A stretch of DNA of 64,000 nucleotides from BPIH01 sp042408925 (GTDB taxonomy: Bacteria; Chloroflexota; Limnocylindria; Limnocylindrales; CSP1-4): NCBI GenBank assembly GCA_042408925.1, contig JBHOQO010000096.1, positions 25,961 to 89,960 on the forward strand, read 5' to 3'. The notes below the pieces were generated by a model that was not told where the DNA came from, searched no databases, and saw only the letters and a program-made list of their open reading frames with translations. The position numbers and the translations under genes are program-made. The first letter of the stretch is position 1. Each line of letters begins with the position of its first letter. Positions 55,642 through 64,000 of the stretch are shown here, in pieces.

Positions 55642-56454
55642 TCATCGCGGGTGCCCCAGCGTGCCCACGCGCGGCGGACCCGGGGGGTTGCCGCGGATCT
55701 CGAAGAGGACGCAGCAGCGATCGGTTCCCGGCTCGAGCCGAGCGGCCACGCCGTCGATCCGAAGGCCCTCGAGGAGCCCTTCGGCGAAGGCAAGGTTCGT
55801 GCCGCAGACGAGGTCGCGGTGGCGGGGGACGAGGGCATCGAAGGGGCAGTTGCGGAGGGTGAGGGCGTCGTCGCCGACGCGTGACGGCTCGTAGCCGTGG
55901 GCGGCAAGAACCGGAAGGAGCTCACCGAGCGGCTCGACCGGGACCGTCGCCCCGACCGGATGCCCATCGGTCACGGGTCGGGCGCGGGCCGCCGTCCCGA
56001 CCTGCCGACCTGCCTCGCGGGCGGCGGCGATCAGCTCCGGCGGCGGCACCACGGTCGCCGTCGCCTCAACGGCCTCCGCCAGGAGCTCGGCGATGAGGTC
56101 GTACCGACGCTCCGGTAGGGAGACCCGGACCTCGCGCGCAGCCCGACGGTAGAACTTCGCCGGTCGGCCGGCACCCGGGCCCGACCGGCCGGTCCGGCGG
56201 TGGTACTCGACCGCGAGGAGTCCGGCGGCGGCGAGCCGGTCGAGATGGAACGCGGCGAGCGGTCGGCCGATCCCGACCCCGGCGGCGACCTCGTCCCGGG
56301 CAACCGGCCGTCCGGCCGCGACGACCCATTCGTAGACGCGGCGCCGGACCGGCTCATCGAGGAGCCCGATCGCCGTCAGGGCATCGTCAGCCGCGCCGTC
56401 CCGGGCACGTCCCCGCGCTCCGGCCTCGACCCGTAGCTCGTCGGCGTCGTCCAT
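55642..56454 (-). CDS. COG2345/SufR-like winged-helix regulator
   Basis: The 270-residue protein has a winged helix at about 30-110 (LTAIGLLDEPVRRRVYEWVV, EVAAGVGIGRPLAAFHLDRLAAAGLL). The effector domain ends with a cysteine pattern NCPFDALVPRHRDLVCGTN and later TDRCCVLFEI, which is the layout of the SufR/COG2345 family, where cysteines bind an iron-sulfur cluster. ATG 56454 (MDDADELRV) is used; a longer start at 56550 is possible. It is convergent with the amidohydrolase and divergent from the small membrane proteins and cupredoxin, which it may regulate. Confidence 0.85.
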   Translation of the reverse strand: MDDADELRVEAGARGRARDGAADDALTAIGLLDEPVRRRVYEWVVAAGRPVARDEVAAGVGIGRPLAAFHLDRLAAAGLLAVEYHRRTGRSGPGAGRPAKFYRRAAREVRVSLPERRYDLIAELLAEAVEATATVVPPPELIAAAREAGRQVGTAARARPVTDGHPVGATVPVEPLGELLPVLAAHGYEPSRVGDDALTLRNCPFDALVPRHRDLVCGTNLAFAEGLLEGLRIDGVAARLEPGTDRCCVLFEIRGNPPGPPRVGTLGHPR

Positions 56455-56708
56455 CGGCCGAAGTCTAGCGGCGCGGACGTCCGCCCAGCGCACCGGCCGA
56501 GGCGTTCCCGCCTTCTTGCGCTCGACACCAAGTTCACCCTTGACGCGCGACATCCTAGAGTGTACGTATAACACATGTTAGTGATAGACGGGCCACGGTC
56601 CGGGACGAGAGCGTTGGCCAGAGCGCCTCGGACCACGACGTCCCGAATCCCGTACCGACCGCCGTCGTCGAAACACCAGCCACTCGGGGCTTCGTCGGCT
56701 GGGCAACC

Positions 56709-57134
56709 GTGGAGCTGCGCCGCCTGCCATGGACGGCCCGGTTCGGGCTCGCGGTCCTTGGGCTCTTCGGCTTCGCCGACGTCGTCGCCCACGTCGGCGT
56801 CCCGGTGACCGCCGGCGGCTCGGCGAGCGACCGGCAGCTCCTCGCGCATCTCGGCGTGCTGGCCGGGATGGTCGTCGTGCTGGGCGGTGTCCTCCGGGAC
56901 ACCCGGCCGCGGGCAACGAGTCGACGAGCGCGGCGGTCCGACGAGGGTAACCCGGCGCCCAAGGCCCCCCACGGGCAGTCGCGTGCCGTCGGGGCCACCG
57001 CGGCCGGTCCGGCCGATGGCGCCGACGAGGGTCCTCGAGGCCTCGGGCGACGACCGCAGCGGTCAACGGTGATCGGGAGCCGCCGCAAATCCAGGGATGC
57101 CGGATCCGACCCCGGCAGCCACGGTTCGTTGTAG
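56709..57134 (+). CDS. Hypothetical membrane protein with basic tail
   Basis: The 141-residue protein has two hydrophobic segments at about 8-30 (TARFGLAVLGLFGFADVVAHVG) and 42-62 (LLAHLGVLAGMVVVLGGVL), then a long Arg/Gly-rich tail from about residue 65. I do not recognise it. The GTG at 56709 has no strong ribosome site. The tail looks like non-coding sequence, so the real protein may be shorter or in another frame. It sits upstream of a small membrane protein and a cupredoxin in the same direction. Confidence 0.45.
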   Translation: MELRRLPWTARFGLAVLGLFGFADVVAHVGVPVTAGGSASDRQLLAHLGVLAGMVVVLGGVLRDTRPRATSRRARRSDEGNPAPKAPHGQSRAVGATAAGPADGADEGPRGLGRRPQRSTVIGSRRKSRDAGSDPGSHGSL

Positions 57135-57161
57135 TTCGCTCCAGAGGAAGGGAGGCAAGCG

Positions 57162-57464
57162 ATGCCATTCGGCGATTTCGTCAACCAGATCCCGGCCCCG
57201 ATCTTTCTCCTCATCCACCTCGTCGCCTTCCTGATCGGCGCGTACTTCGCCTGGCGCTCCTTCGGGTCGGGCGCCAGCCTCCTCGGCTGGGGCTTCACCC
57301 TCTTCGCCCTCGCCGAGATCAGCTACATGACGTACCACCTCGACTGGACCGTCTTCCTCTTCGCCCACACCGTGAGCGAGGTCTTGGACCTCGTCGCCTT
57401 CATCCTCGTCTTCGCCGCCGCGACCCGGCGGGCGATCGTCGGGGCTCCGGCCGGGGCTCGCTGA
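57162..57464 (+). CDS. Small three-helix membrane protein
   Basis: The 100-residue protein has an excellent site (AAGGGAGG) before ATG 57162. Hydrophobic helices are at about 10-30 (PAPIFLLIHLVAFLIGAYFAW), 38-58 (ASLLGWGFTLFALAEISYMT) and 63-88 (WTVFLFAHTVSEVLDLVAFILVFAA). Conserved-looking His residues (LIHLV, TYHLD, AHTVSE) sit near the helix ends. It is linked to the cupredoxin gene (TGA-CG-GTG). I do not know the family; an electron-transfer or metal-related membrane role is suggested by the neighbour only. Confidence 0.75.
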   Translation: MPFGDFVNQIPAPIFLLIHLVAFLIGAYFAWRSFGSGASLLGWGFTLFALAEISYMTYHLDWTVFLFAHTVSEVLDLVAFILVFAAATRRAIVGAPAGAR

Positions 57465-57466
57465 CG

Positions 57467-57910
57467 GTGGCAGGCGATCGAGCTCGGCGGACCGCCCGCC
57501 CTGCCAGCCGGCCACGGACCACTCCGGGCGGACGATCGGTCGCCCCGCGGCCAATCGCGCGGCTGCGCGGGCTCGGCTCGCTAGTCCTTGTCCTCGGCTC
57601 CCTCGTCCTCGCCACCTGCGGCGGGTCGGGCGCACCGCCGAGCCCGGTCGCCACCGATTCCGTCGACCTTCCGAAGTCCTACCGGTTCGAGCCGAAGACG
57701 ATCACCGTGCCCGCCGGGACGACAGTGACCTGGACGAACCACGACAACTTCACCCACACGATCCACCTCTTCGACGACGACGGGGTCGTCTACACACTCA
57801 AGCCCGGCGACTCGGCCAGCTTCACCTTCACGACCCCGGGGCTCCACCGCTACGAGTGTTCGCTCCATCCGCGCGACATGCAGGGCTCCGTGTTCGTGAC
57901 CGGCGGCTGA
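57467..57910 (+). CDS. Lipoprotein cupredoxin (plastocyanin/amicyanin-like)
   Basis: The 147-residue protein has a basic leader, a hydrophobic signal (LGSLVLVLGSLVLATC) with a lipobox ending in Cys, and a blue-copper domain from about residue 65. Copper ligands are the His in DNFTHTIHLF and the set Cys, His, Met in YECSLHPRDMQGSVFV. VPAGTTVTWTNHD is the characteristic entry. It would carry single electrons on the outer side of the membrane. GTG 57467 lies two bases after the stop of the membrane protein. The final reductant and acceptor are unknown. Confidence 0.88.
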   Translation: MAGDRARRTARPASRPRTTPGGRSVAPRPIARLRGLGSLVLVLGSLVLATCGGSGAPPSPVATDSVDLPKSYRFEPKTITVPAGTTVTWTNHDNFTHTIHLFDDDGVVYTLKPGDSASFTFTTPGLHRYECSLHPRDMQGSVFVTGG

Positions 57911-58126
57911 CCCGCCCTCTGCGGTGACCGCGCGAGCGCGTCGGCGGCGCCGTGCTGGGATGGTCACCCCACTGGCTGGTGGCGCCGCGGCCAGCCCTCG
58001 GCAATCCGGAGCCCCCCGGTTCCGTCGCCGAGGACCCCTCCGCGACGCCACCGGTCCCGAGTCTCGACCACGCCTGCGTCAGCTAGCCTGACGCGGGCGG
58101 TTCTCGGACGGCTGAGAGAGAGAGAG

Positions 58127-60451
58127 TCAAACGGGGTGCCACTCGTACGATTCGGGGTCAAATCGCTCGGGCGGCCGTCCGAGGAGGTCGAGCAAGCTAG
58201 CGGCGAGCGATGCGCCATCATGCCGGTCCAGCTCGGCCGTCGGATCGTGGCACCTCGACATCAAGATGCAGCGAGGACACCGGTTGTCACACTGACAACC
58301 GGCCATCAGGGTCCGAGCCATCTCGACGAGCTTCTGGAAGTCGCGAAAGATCTCGCGTGAGATGCCGATCCCGCCCTTGACAGCGTCGTAGACGTAGACC
58401 TTGGGCAGACCGTCCGACTGCCGCTGGGTCAGCCCCGCCAAATCGAACGGATCACACGGGATCATGAGGGGCGCCGTCGCTTTCAAACCGTGCTCGAGGG
58501 AATGCGCCGCTCTGTAGTCTGAGCCAAGAGCGGCACCATGGAACTCGACCCAGACTGCGTCGGTCCGATAGCTCTTCACCTGCGCGCTGTCGTACTCGAC
58601 CTCGTCGACCAGCTCATCCGTCCGGTCGTCGTACTCGCGGTAGCCGGTGAGGTGATCACTCACCTGAACCTTGCCGAAGAACAGACGTAGCTGCGCCGGG
58701 CCGTCGGCCCAGCGGAAGCCGTCACTGAGCTCCTCCTCGGTAATCGTCCAGAAGCGGACCGGCTTGGTGTAGTGGGGTTGGTCATTGGGTTCAACCATGA
58801 CCTCGCTGGTTCCGTGCGAGCGGACCCGGTAGGACTGACCATAGTGGTCGTAAATGGCCCCAATATAAGCCTCACTGAAAAGTGCATCACCAGAAATGGT
58901 TCCAATGTCAACGGTGCCAGCTTTGATGACGTATGTCTGGCCTGAGATCGATCGCAGGTCCACGCGACGATGCGGGCGGCGGACACGCAGCATGCCGAGG
59001 TCCGGTGTCAAGGTCCTGCCGCGACTGACGAGGGCGTCTCCCAGCACCGAGGGATCGAGGAACTCGGGACGACCTTCGGCCTCGAAAATCGCGCACAACG
59101 CGTGCGGTCGCAGAACCTCCTCGTTCTCGAGGTTCACGGCGAGTCGATCGAGCTCCCGACTCATGAACAGGTCGATGTTCTCGACGTAGAACTGATCGAG
59201 GGGGCGACGTGAGGCGATGAAGATGACGTGGGCGGTACGGTCCCAGCTGCGCCCAGCTCTACCGGCGCGCTGCCAGGCTGACATCACCGTGTCAGGAAAG
59301 CCCACCATCACGACGGCGTCGAGCCGTCCCATGTCGATCCCCAGTTCCAGGGCGTTGGTCGAGAACACGACAAGCGTCTCCCCGCGCTTGAGCTGGGCTT
59401 CGATCTTCCGCCGATCTTCGGCCGTGTAGCCGGCCTTGTAGGGCGCCACCAGTTCCCGCTCCAGGCCTCGCTCGGCTGCGACCGCCCGGGCTTTCTTTGC
59501 AACCCGTTCTACCATCCGGCGCGTCGGGCAGAACACGATCGTCGACCGGCGCGAGGCCACGGACTCAGCAGCGAGATCAGCCAGCCGGCGCAGCAGCAGC
59601 TCTTCGTAGCGGAACTCCGGGTACTCCGGGTTGATGAACACAAGGCGACGTTCAGGTTGAGGCGTCTCGTCGCTCCGAACGACCGAGACCGAGCGACCGG
59701 AGAGCGCCCGAGCGTGTTCTTCTGGGTTGGCAATGGTCGCTGACGAGAAGATGATTTGGGGGGCAGACCCAAGACGCCGACAGAGAGCGAGCAGTCGCCT
59801 GAGGACGTAGGCCACGTTGGTGCCGAAAAAGCCACGGTATTCGTGTACCTCGTCGACCACAATGAAGGCGAGCCCACGGAGCAGGTTGCCCCATTGCTCG
59901 TGCCAGCCCAGCAGGGAGTGGTGGACTGCATCTGGATTGGTGACCAGGAGGTCTGGGGGTTGCGCCTTAAGGAGTCGTCGCTCCTCCTGCTCCGTGTCCC
60001 CGTCAAACGCCCAACTGCTCACGGAATGCGGCGACGGGAGACGCTCGGTGATCGCCTTGATCGCCAGCAGTTGGTCGTGGGCGAGGGCCTTCGTGGGGTA
60101 CAGGTAGAGTGCGTGCCGTCCTCGGTCGGAGAGGAGCCGCGACAGCACCGGCAGGTTGAAGCACAGCGTCTTCCCGGTAGCGGTCGGTGAGACGAGAATG
60201 ACGTCATCCCCCGCCAAGATCCGCTCAATTGCCACCGCCTGGTGCTCGTACAGCTGCTCGATCCCGCTCAGCTGGACGGCGCGGACTACGTCCGAGTGGA
60301 GGCCGCTCGGGAACGCCGAGGCGTACCTCGGCGCACGCCGCGGCAGCGTCCGGACGCCGACAACGTCGCGCTCCTGGAAGACTCCCGCATCGATCAGGTG
60401 GTCGAGCCAGTCCTCGTCCCGCCTTTGTGTCCCTGATCTCCCGTCATTCAT
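58127..60451 (-). CDS. DEAD/DEAH helicase with C-terminal Cys-rich (DUF1998/MrfA-like) domain
   Basis: The 774-residue protein is a superfamily 2 helicase like YprA/MrfA. Motif I is SPTATGKT (88-95), motif II VVDEVH near 197, motif III SSATIAN, and the C-terminal lobe has FSTNALELGIDMGRLDAVVMVGFP with AWQRAGRAGR. The end carries a four-cysteine cluster CQCDNRCPRCILMSRC near residue 730, as in MrfA, a 3'-5' helicase in repair of mitomycin adducts. Similar helicases occur in phage-defence operons. ATG 60451 follows GAGGG. The gene is clearly less GC-rich than its surroundings and ends at a GA-dinucleotide run, signs of separate origin. Confidence 0.92.
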   Translation of the reverse strand: MNDGRSGTQRRDEDWLDHLIDAGVFQERDVVGVRTLPRRAPRYASAFPSGLHSDVVRAVQLSGIEQLYEHQAVAIERILAGDDVILVSPTATGKTLCFNLPVLSRLLSDRGRHALYLYPTKALAHDQLLAIKAITERLPSPHSVSSWAFDGDTEQEERRLLKAQPPDLLVTNPDAVHHSLLGWHEQWGNLLRGLAFIVVDEVHEYRGFFGTNVAYVLRRLLALCRRLGSAPQIIFSSATIANPEEHARALSGRSVSVVRSDETPQPERRLVFINPEYPEFRYEELLLRRLADLAAESVASRRSTIVFCPTRRMVERVAKKARAVAAERGLERELVAPYKAGYTAEDRRKIEAQLKRGETLVVFSTNALELGIDMGRLDAVVMVGFPDTVMSAWQRAGRAGRSWDRTAHVIFIASRRPLDQFYVENIDLFMSRELDRLAVNLENEEVLRPHALCAIFEAEGRPEFLDPSVLGDALVSRGRTLTPDLGMLRVRRPHRRVDLRSISGQTYVIKAGTVDIGTISGDALFSEAYIGAIYDHYGQSYRVRSHGTSEVMVEPNDQPHYTKPVRFWTITEEELSDGFRWADGPAQLRLFFGKVQVSDHLTGYREYDDRTDELVDEVEYDSAQVKSYRTDAVWVEFHGAALGSDYRAAHSLEHGLKATAPLMIPCDPFDLAGLTQRQSDGLPKVYVYDAVKGGIGISREIFRDFQKLVEMARTLMAGCQCDNRCPRCILMSRCHDPTAELDRHDGASLAASLLDLLGRPPERFDPESYEWHPV

Positions 60452-60601
60452 CGCTGTTCCCTCGCGCGGGTGTGGCCCGCGGCGGCTCCGCCTGCGCAGC
60501 GCTGGATAGAGGACTCAACCGGCGCGCCACATCAGCCGAACGGGACACTCCGGGACGACATGGGCCAGGCAGGCAGCGGTTCCCGGAGAAATTCGGCATC
60601 G

Positions 60602-62341
60602 TCATCCCGTTCCCTGCCCCGCGAGCCGCTGCTCCAGCTCCGGCGGGGCGATGACCACGAGGTGGTGCTTCGCCCGCGAGCCACCGACGTAGAGGAGCTG
60701 GTCGAGCCGCTCGTCGTCCGGACGGAGCTCGACGAGGACGACGACGTCGGCTTCGAGGCCCTTGTAACGGTAGATCGAGTCGGTCACGATCCCGTTCGCC
60801 GGCCGGCCGTTCGGCGCCGCCGCCGGCCGCCGCTCGCCCCGCTCGTCGACGAGCGGGTTCCAGAGCTCGATCCCGCCCCGAAACCGTCGCTGCCGCCAGA
60901 CCGTCGACTTGGCCAGGCTCACCCCCGTCAAGACGGCGATCCGGTCGCCGGGCACCCGTTCCTCCTTGACGAGCCGGCCGAGGACGTCACCGAGGACGGC
61001 CGTCGTCCCCGGTCCCGGCTCCGCAGCCAGGACCTCCGGCGATCGGCCGTCGTCGCGCATCGGGTCGGCCGGCACGTCGCCCCGGTAGAAGCGAAAGACG
61101 AGATCGTGGATCGGCCGCGCGTTCCGGCAGTTGCCGGGCAGGGCGTACTCCCGGAGACCGAGCCGCTCGATCTCGTCGGGGCGATAGATGGCCTGGGCGG
61201 GGTCGTGGAAGAGGTAGAAGACCCCGTTCTTCGCGTCGTCGAGGAGCATCATGAGTGAGGTGAGCCAGCCGACCTCGAAGTCCTGGCCTTCGTCGACGAC
61301 CACCGCGTCGCAGCCGCCGCCGAGACGGTCGATAGCCTCGTCGAGGGCCTGCGGGAGGACGAGGCCGAACCACTCAGCGTCGGTGTGAGCGCGCCGCGGC
61401 GGAAGGACGCCGGCCGCCGCCCCGAGCCGCTCGCAGAGCCCATGGAAGGTCGAGATCCGCAGTCGGCCGTCAGCGAGGAACGGCTCGAGGTCGGGATGGC
61501 GAGCCAGGGCCGCCTCGAGCGGAGCGTTGAAGCAGACGAAGAGGACCCGGAGCCCGGCCTCGGCCAGGCGGCGGGCCTTTTCGACGGCGACGACCGTCTT
61601 CCCGCTCCCGGCCGGCCCGACGATGGAGGCCTGGCGCACGCCGCGGAGGACGTCGAGGATGCGGATCTGGTCCCTCGTCGGCCGGAGGATCGCCCGCTCG
61701 CCCTCGTCGAGGTCGCCGACGAGGAGGGGGCGCAGCGCGGCGGCCGGACTGATGACGGCGTCGATGATCTCGAGCTGCTCGTCGCTGAGCCGCCGGTCCC
61801 GGGAACCGTCGCCCGACCAGAACCGGAAGACCCGCTCGAGGGCGGCTGTCGTCGCCTCCGGACTGCCGAGATCGGCCCGATCGAGGAGGAGGTCGAGGGG
61901 GGCGTCGGGCCCGAGTCCGGTCGCCAGGGCGGCGCCGCGGGGGACCAGGCTCAGCCGGTCGACGTCCGGACAGGCAACGGCATGAAGGGCTCGCAAGTCC
62001 CAGCCGAGGCGCGATGCCCAGCGCGGGTCGGCGGTGATGAGGCGGACGAGGGCGTGGGCGGACTTCCTCGCTTGGGCGAAGGGGCTGTCGTCGAGGACCC
62101 GATCCCCGGCGTACCAGTGGCCGTTGCCGTCGCGGGCGAGGGTCCCCGCCTTCGTCTCGACGACGAGAAGGCCGTGCTCGGGGTGGATGACGACGAGATC
62201 CGCCTCACCGTCCCGAGCCGGGCCGCCCGGCCGAGTCGGAGCCGTCCAGGCCAGGTTCGCGTAGAGGCGGGCACCGGGCGGGAGGACCGCCCGGACCGCC
62301 CGCTCGACCCGCGCTTCGGCTCGCCTGCCTGCCTTGGACAT
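60602..62341 (-). CDS. NERD-domain nuclease fused to UvrD-like helicase
   Basis: The 579-residue protein has an N-terminal NERD domain at about 5-110 with the PD-(D/E)XK-type residues Asp48 (GEADLVVIHPEHG) and Glu62-x-Lys64 (VVETKAG). After a linker, a UvrD/RecD-like superfamily 1 helicase follows: Walker A VGPAGSGKTVVAVEKARRL near 243, VCFNAPLEAAL, DAVVVDEGQDFEVGW as Walker B and DSIYRYKGLEADVVVLVEL near the end. Such proteins act in DNA repair or anti-phage defence. ATG 62341 is preferred since GGGGG lies 11 bases upstream. It is 150 bp upstream of the DEAD helicase on the same strand, and an insertion sequence has landed 140 bp upstream of it. Confidence 0.9.
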   Translation of the reverse strand: MSKAGRRAEARVERAVRAVLPPGARLYANLAWTAPTRPGGPARDGEADLVVIHPEHGLLVVETKAGTLARDGNGHWYAGDRVLDDSPFAQARKSAHALVRLITADPRWASRLGWDLRALHAVACPDVDRLSLVPRGAALATGLGPDAPLDLLLDRADLGSPEATTAALERVFRFWSGDGSRDRRLSDEQLEIIDAVISPAAALRPLLVGDLDEGERAILRPTRDQIRILDVLRGVRQASIVGPAGSGKTVVAVEKARRLAEAGLRVLFVCFNAPLEAALARHPDLEPFLADGRLRISTFHGLCERLGAAAGVLPPRRAHTDAEWFGLVLPQALDEAIDRLGGGCDAVVVDEGQDFEVGWLTSLMMLLDDAKNGVFYLFHDPAQAIYRPDEIERLGLREYALPGNCRNARPIHDLVFRFYRGDVPADPMRDDGRSPEVLAAEPGPGTTAVLGDVLGRLVKEERVPGDRIAVLTGVSLAKSTVWRQRRFRGGIELWNPLVDERGERRPAAAPNGRPANGIVTDSIYRYKGLEADVVVLVELRPDDERLDQLLYVGGSRAKHHLVVIAPPELEQRLAGQGTG

Positions 62342-62481
62342 GCCGACCCCCGACCTGCGACTGCGGTTGCAGCTGCGACTGCCCCCGACGATAAACAAGC
62401 CGCACGCCGAATGTCAATCCAGGGTGGTTGGCCGGGCGCCCGACTCGACCCGGGTCGGCGCCGGCGCTGCCGCGGGCTCGG

Positions 62482-64000
62482 CTAGGAGCGTGTGTCGGTA
62501 ATGCCCGCCGGCAGGGGCTCCGGCATGCGAGAATCGCGCATGCGTTCGAAGACCTTCCGCCCGTACGACCAGGACAGCCTGCTCATCATGCCGCCCAGCC
62601 TCCATGACTGGGTCGATCCCGGCGGCCTCGCCGCCTTCCTCTCCGATCTCGTCGACGAGCTTGACCTCGCGCCCTTCCTGGCCGCCCACGACGAGCCGCG
62701 GGGCAGGCCGCCCTACCACCCCCGACTCATGCTCAAGATCCTCCTCTACGGCTACGCGACGGGCGTCCGGAGCTCGCGCCGGATCGAGGAGCGGCTTGGC
62801 TCGGACGTCAACTTCATGTTCCTCGCCGGGCTCGCCCGGCCCGACCACAAGACGATCGCCGAGTTCCGCCGGCGCCACCTGGCGGCCTTCGAGCGGCTCT
62901 TCCTCGAGGTCCTCGAGCTGTGCCGGGCGGCGGGCATGGTCAGGCTCGGCCGGGTCGCCGTCGACGGCACGAAGGTGAAGGCGAACGCCTCGCGGCACAA
63001 GGCGATGAGCTATGGCCGGATGGCCGAGCGGGAGGCGGCTCTGGCGGCCGAGGTCCGCTCGATCCTGGAAGAGGCCGAGGCGCTCGACCGGGCCGAGGAG
63101 GCGACGCTCGGCGAGGCGCGGGGCGACGAGCTGCCGGCCGAGCTCCGCCGCCGGGAGACGCGCCTGGCGCGGATCCGCGAGGCGAAGGCGGCCCTCGAAG
63201 CCGAGGCGCGCGAGCGAGCCGGCGACGAGACGGCGACCCCCGACCCGAAGGCCCAGCGCAACTTCACCGACCCCGACAGCCGGATCATGCCCAGCAAGCC
63301 CGACGGCTTCCTCTACGGCTACAACGTCCAGCTCGCCGTCGACGATCGCCACCAGGTCATCGTCGCCACCACGGTCACGACCGAGACAACCGACAGCCGG
63401 GCCCTGCCGACCCTCGTCGACCAGATCGAGGCGAACACCGGGCGGCGACCCCGGAGGCTCCTCGCCGACGCCGGCTATGCGTCCGAGGAGAACCTCGCCG
63501 ATCTCGAGGCGCGCGGCATCGACGCCTACGTCGCGACCCGCCGGGATCGCCACACGAGGCCCACTCCACGAGCCCCGCGGGGCCGCATCCCGGCTCGGCT
63601 GAACCGGCGCGAGCGGATGGCCCGCAAGCTCACCACGAAGCGCGGTCGGGCCGAGTACCGGCGGCGCAAGGCGATCGTCGAGCCGGTCTTCGGCCAGACC
63701 AAGGAGGCCCGCGGCTTCCGTCGCTTCCATCTCCGGGGCCGCGAGAAGGTGACCGCCGAGTGGTACCTCGTCTGCACCGTCCACAACCTGGGCAAGCTCT
63801 TTCGGGCTGGCCAGGCCGGCTCGGGCGGCGGCAACCGGCACCCTGCCCGGCCCACAGGGCTGGCCGACTGCCTCGCCGGAGTCGCTCGATCTCGCGCCCG
63901 GGCCGCCGAGCGGTGGCTGGCGGCCTGCGCCCACCTCCTTCGACCCAGGCCGCGGCCCATGCTGGCCCAGCTCGTCGCGCTTAGCGACACACGCTCCTAG
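62482..64000 (+). mobile_element. Complete IS1182-type insertion sequence
   Basis: The element has 20-bp terminal inverted repeats. The left one is CTAGGAGCGTGTGTCGGTAA (62482-62501). The right one, read from the last base, is CTAGGAGCGTGTGTCGCTAA (64000-63981), a match of 19 in 20. The outermost CTAG could be a target duplication instead of part of the repeat. One transposase fills the interior. The right boundary coincides with the window end, so flanking sequence on that side is not visible. The left boundary lies upstream of the NERD helicase gene. Confidence 0.85.
62525..64000 (+). CDS. IS1182-family DDE transposase
   Basis: The 491-residue transposase begins near the conserved RPYDQDSLLIMPPSLHDWV. 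An N-terminal DUF772-type region (RPPYHPRLMLKILLYGYATG, ARPDHKTIAEFRRRH) precedes the RNase H-like core with Asp147 (AVDGTKVKANAS), Asp315 (LLADAGYASEENL) and Glu386 (AIVEPVFGQTKEARGFRRF). A coiled-coil-like insert of about 80 residues rich in Arg and Glu (170-235) separates the first two. All three catalytic acids are present and the frame is intact, so the enzyme may be active. The start could be ATG 62501 or 62540. The stop codon TAG is formed by the last three bases of the right end. Confidence 0.9.
   Translation: MRESRMRSKTFRPYDQDSLLIMPPSLHDWVDPGGLAAFLSDLVDELDLAPFLAAHDEPRGRPPYHPRLMLKILLYGYATGVRSSRRIEERLGSDVNFMFLAGLARPDHKTIAEFRRRHLAAFERLFLEVLELCRAAGMVRLGRVAVDGTKVKANASRHKAMSYGRMAEREAALAAEVRSILEEAEALDRAEEATLGEARGDELPAELRRRETRLARIREAKAALEAEARERAGDETATPDPKAQRNFTDPDSRIMPSKPDGFLYGYNVQLAVDDRHQVIVATTVTTETTDSRALPTLVDQIEANTGRRPRRLLADAGYASEENLADLEARGIDAYVATRRDRHTRPTPRAPRGRIPARLNRRERMARKLTTKRGRAEYRRRKAIVEPVFGQTKEARGFRRFHLRGREKVTAEWYLVCTVHNLGKLFRAGQAGSGGGNRHPARPTGLADCLAGVARSRARAAERWLAACAHLLRPRPRPMLAQLVALSDTRS

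Noticed and set aside
57136..57161. Frameshift joining the 141-residue and 100-residue membrane proteins into one
   Set aside because: The second gene has its own strong ribosome binding site and a sensible N-terminus, so two genes are more likely.
58114..58126. GA dinucleotide run directly after the DEAD helicase stop
   Set aside because: It is a simple microsatellite 13 bases long; no structure or function is indicated.
1..64000. tRNA, rRNA, tmRNA or other standard RNA genes
   Set aside because: I looked for the conserved GGTTCGAATCC-type T-arm and for rRNA blocks and saw none. A covariance-model scan would be needed to be certain.

Overview
The window is very GC-rich (roughly 70-73%) and gene-dense. 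Start and stop codons overlap as ATGA or GTGA at many junctions, GTG and TTG starts are common, and AGGAGG-like ribosome binding sites are visible. The gene content (a primary sigma factor next to dnaG, an F420-type LLM oxidoreductase, GlcDF, mostly single-membrane lipoprotein transporters) fits a high-GC Chloroflexota bacterium such as a Limnocylindria/Ellin6529-type lineage. A deep actinobacterium cannot be excluded. This assignment is inference; no rRNA or tRNA gene is visible.

Layout. 1-2404: drug-type ABC exporter with a PadR regulator. 2576-4180: small membrane protein, HTH protein, and a convergent junction filled with palindromic and tandem repeats. 4179-9111: rpoD, dnaG, LLM oxidoreductase. 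9192-13191: a four-gene operon of two MutS-like ATPases with altered Walker B motifs, a zinc-ribbon/HEAT protein and a membrane protein. 13365-15064: secreted trypsin-like protease and a DJ-1/PfpI protein. 15090-22267: an operon of GlcF, GlcD-like, FmdB-like, hydroxyacid-oxoacid transhydrogenase, AttM-like lactonase and acetate-type transporter, with a divergent GntR regulator; together these could turn gamma-butyrolactone into succinate semialdehyde. 22345-26022: MacAB-type exporter. 26232-28883: ApbE flavin transferase with a ferric-reductase-like membrane protein. 28911-33594: DUF72 protein, NatAB-type exporter, LOG-like protein behind a structured leader. 33618-37803: SorC regulator and a mannose-family PTS operon ending in a strong hairpin. 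37841-42372: EamA transporter, then aldehyde dehydrogenase, class I aldolase and zinc alcohol dehydrogenase behind a 20-bp palindrome.

42556-55615 begins with a META-domain lipoprotein and then holds a large nitrogen-compound locus: BMP-type ABC importer, creatininase, two ureohydrolases, two amidohydrolases and a quinone oxidoreductase-like protein around a GntR regulator. It looks built to import and hydrolyse creatinine, other guanidino compounds or purine-derived compounds. 55642-57910: COG2345/SufR-like regulator, two small membrane proteins and a lipoprotein cupredoxin. 58127-64000: a visibly less GC-rich DEAD-box/DUF1998-type helicase, a NERD-UvrD helicase, and an intact IS1182-type element whose right inverted repeat is the last sequence in the window.

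The three most interesting systems are the paired MutS-like operon, the lactone/hydroxybutyrate operon that would recycle 2-oxoglutarate, and the creatinine/guanidino locus that lacks a conventional creatinase.
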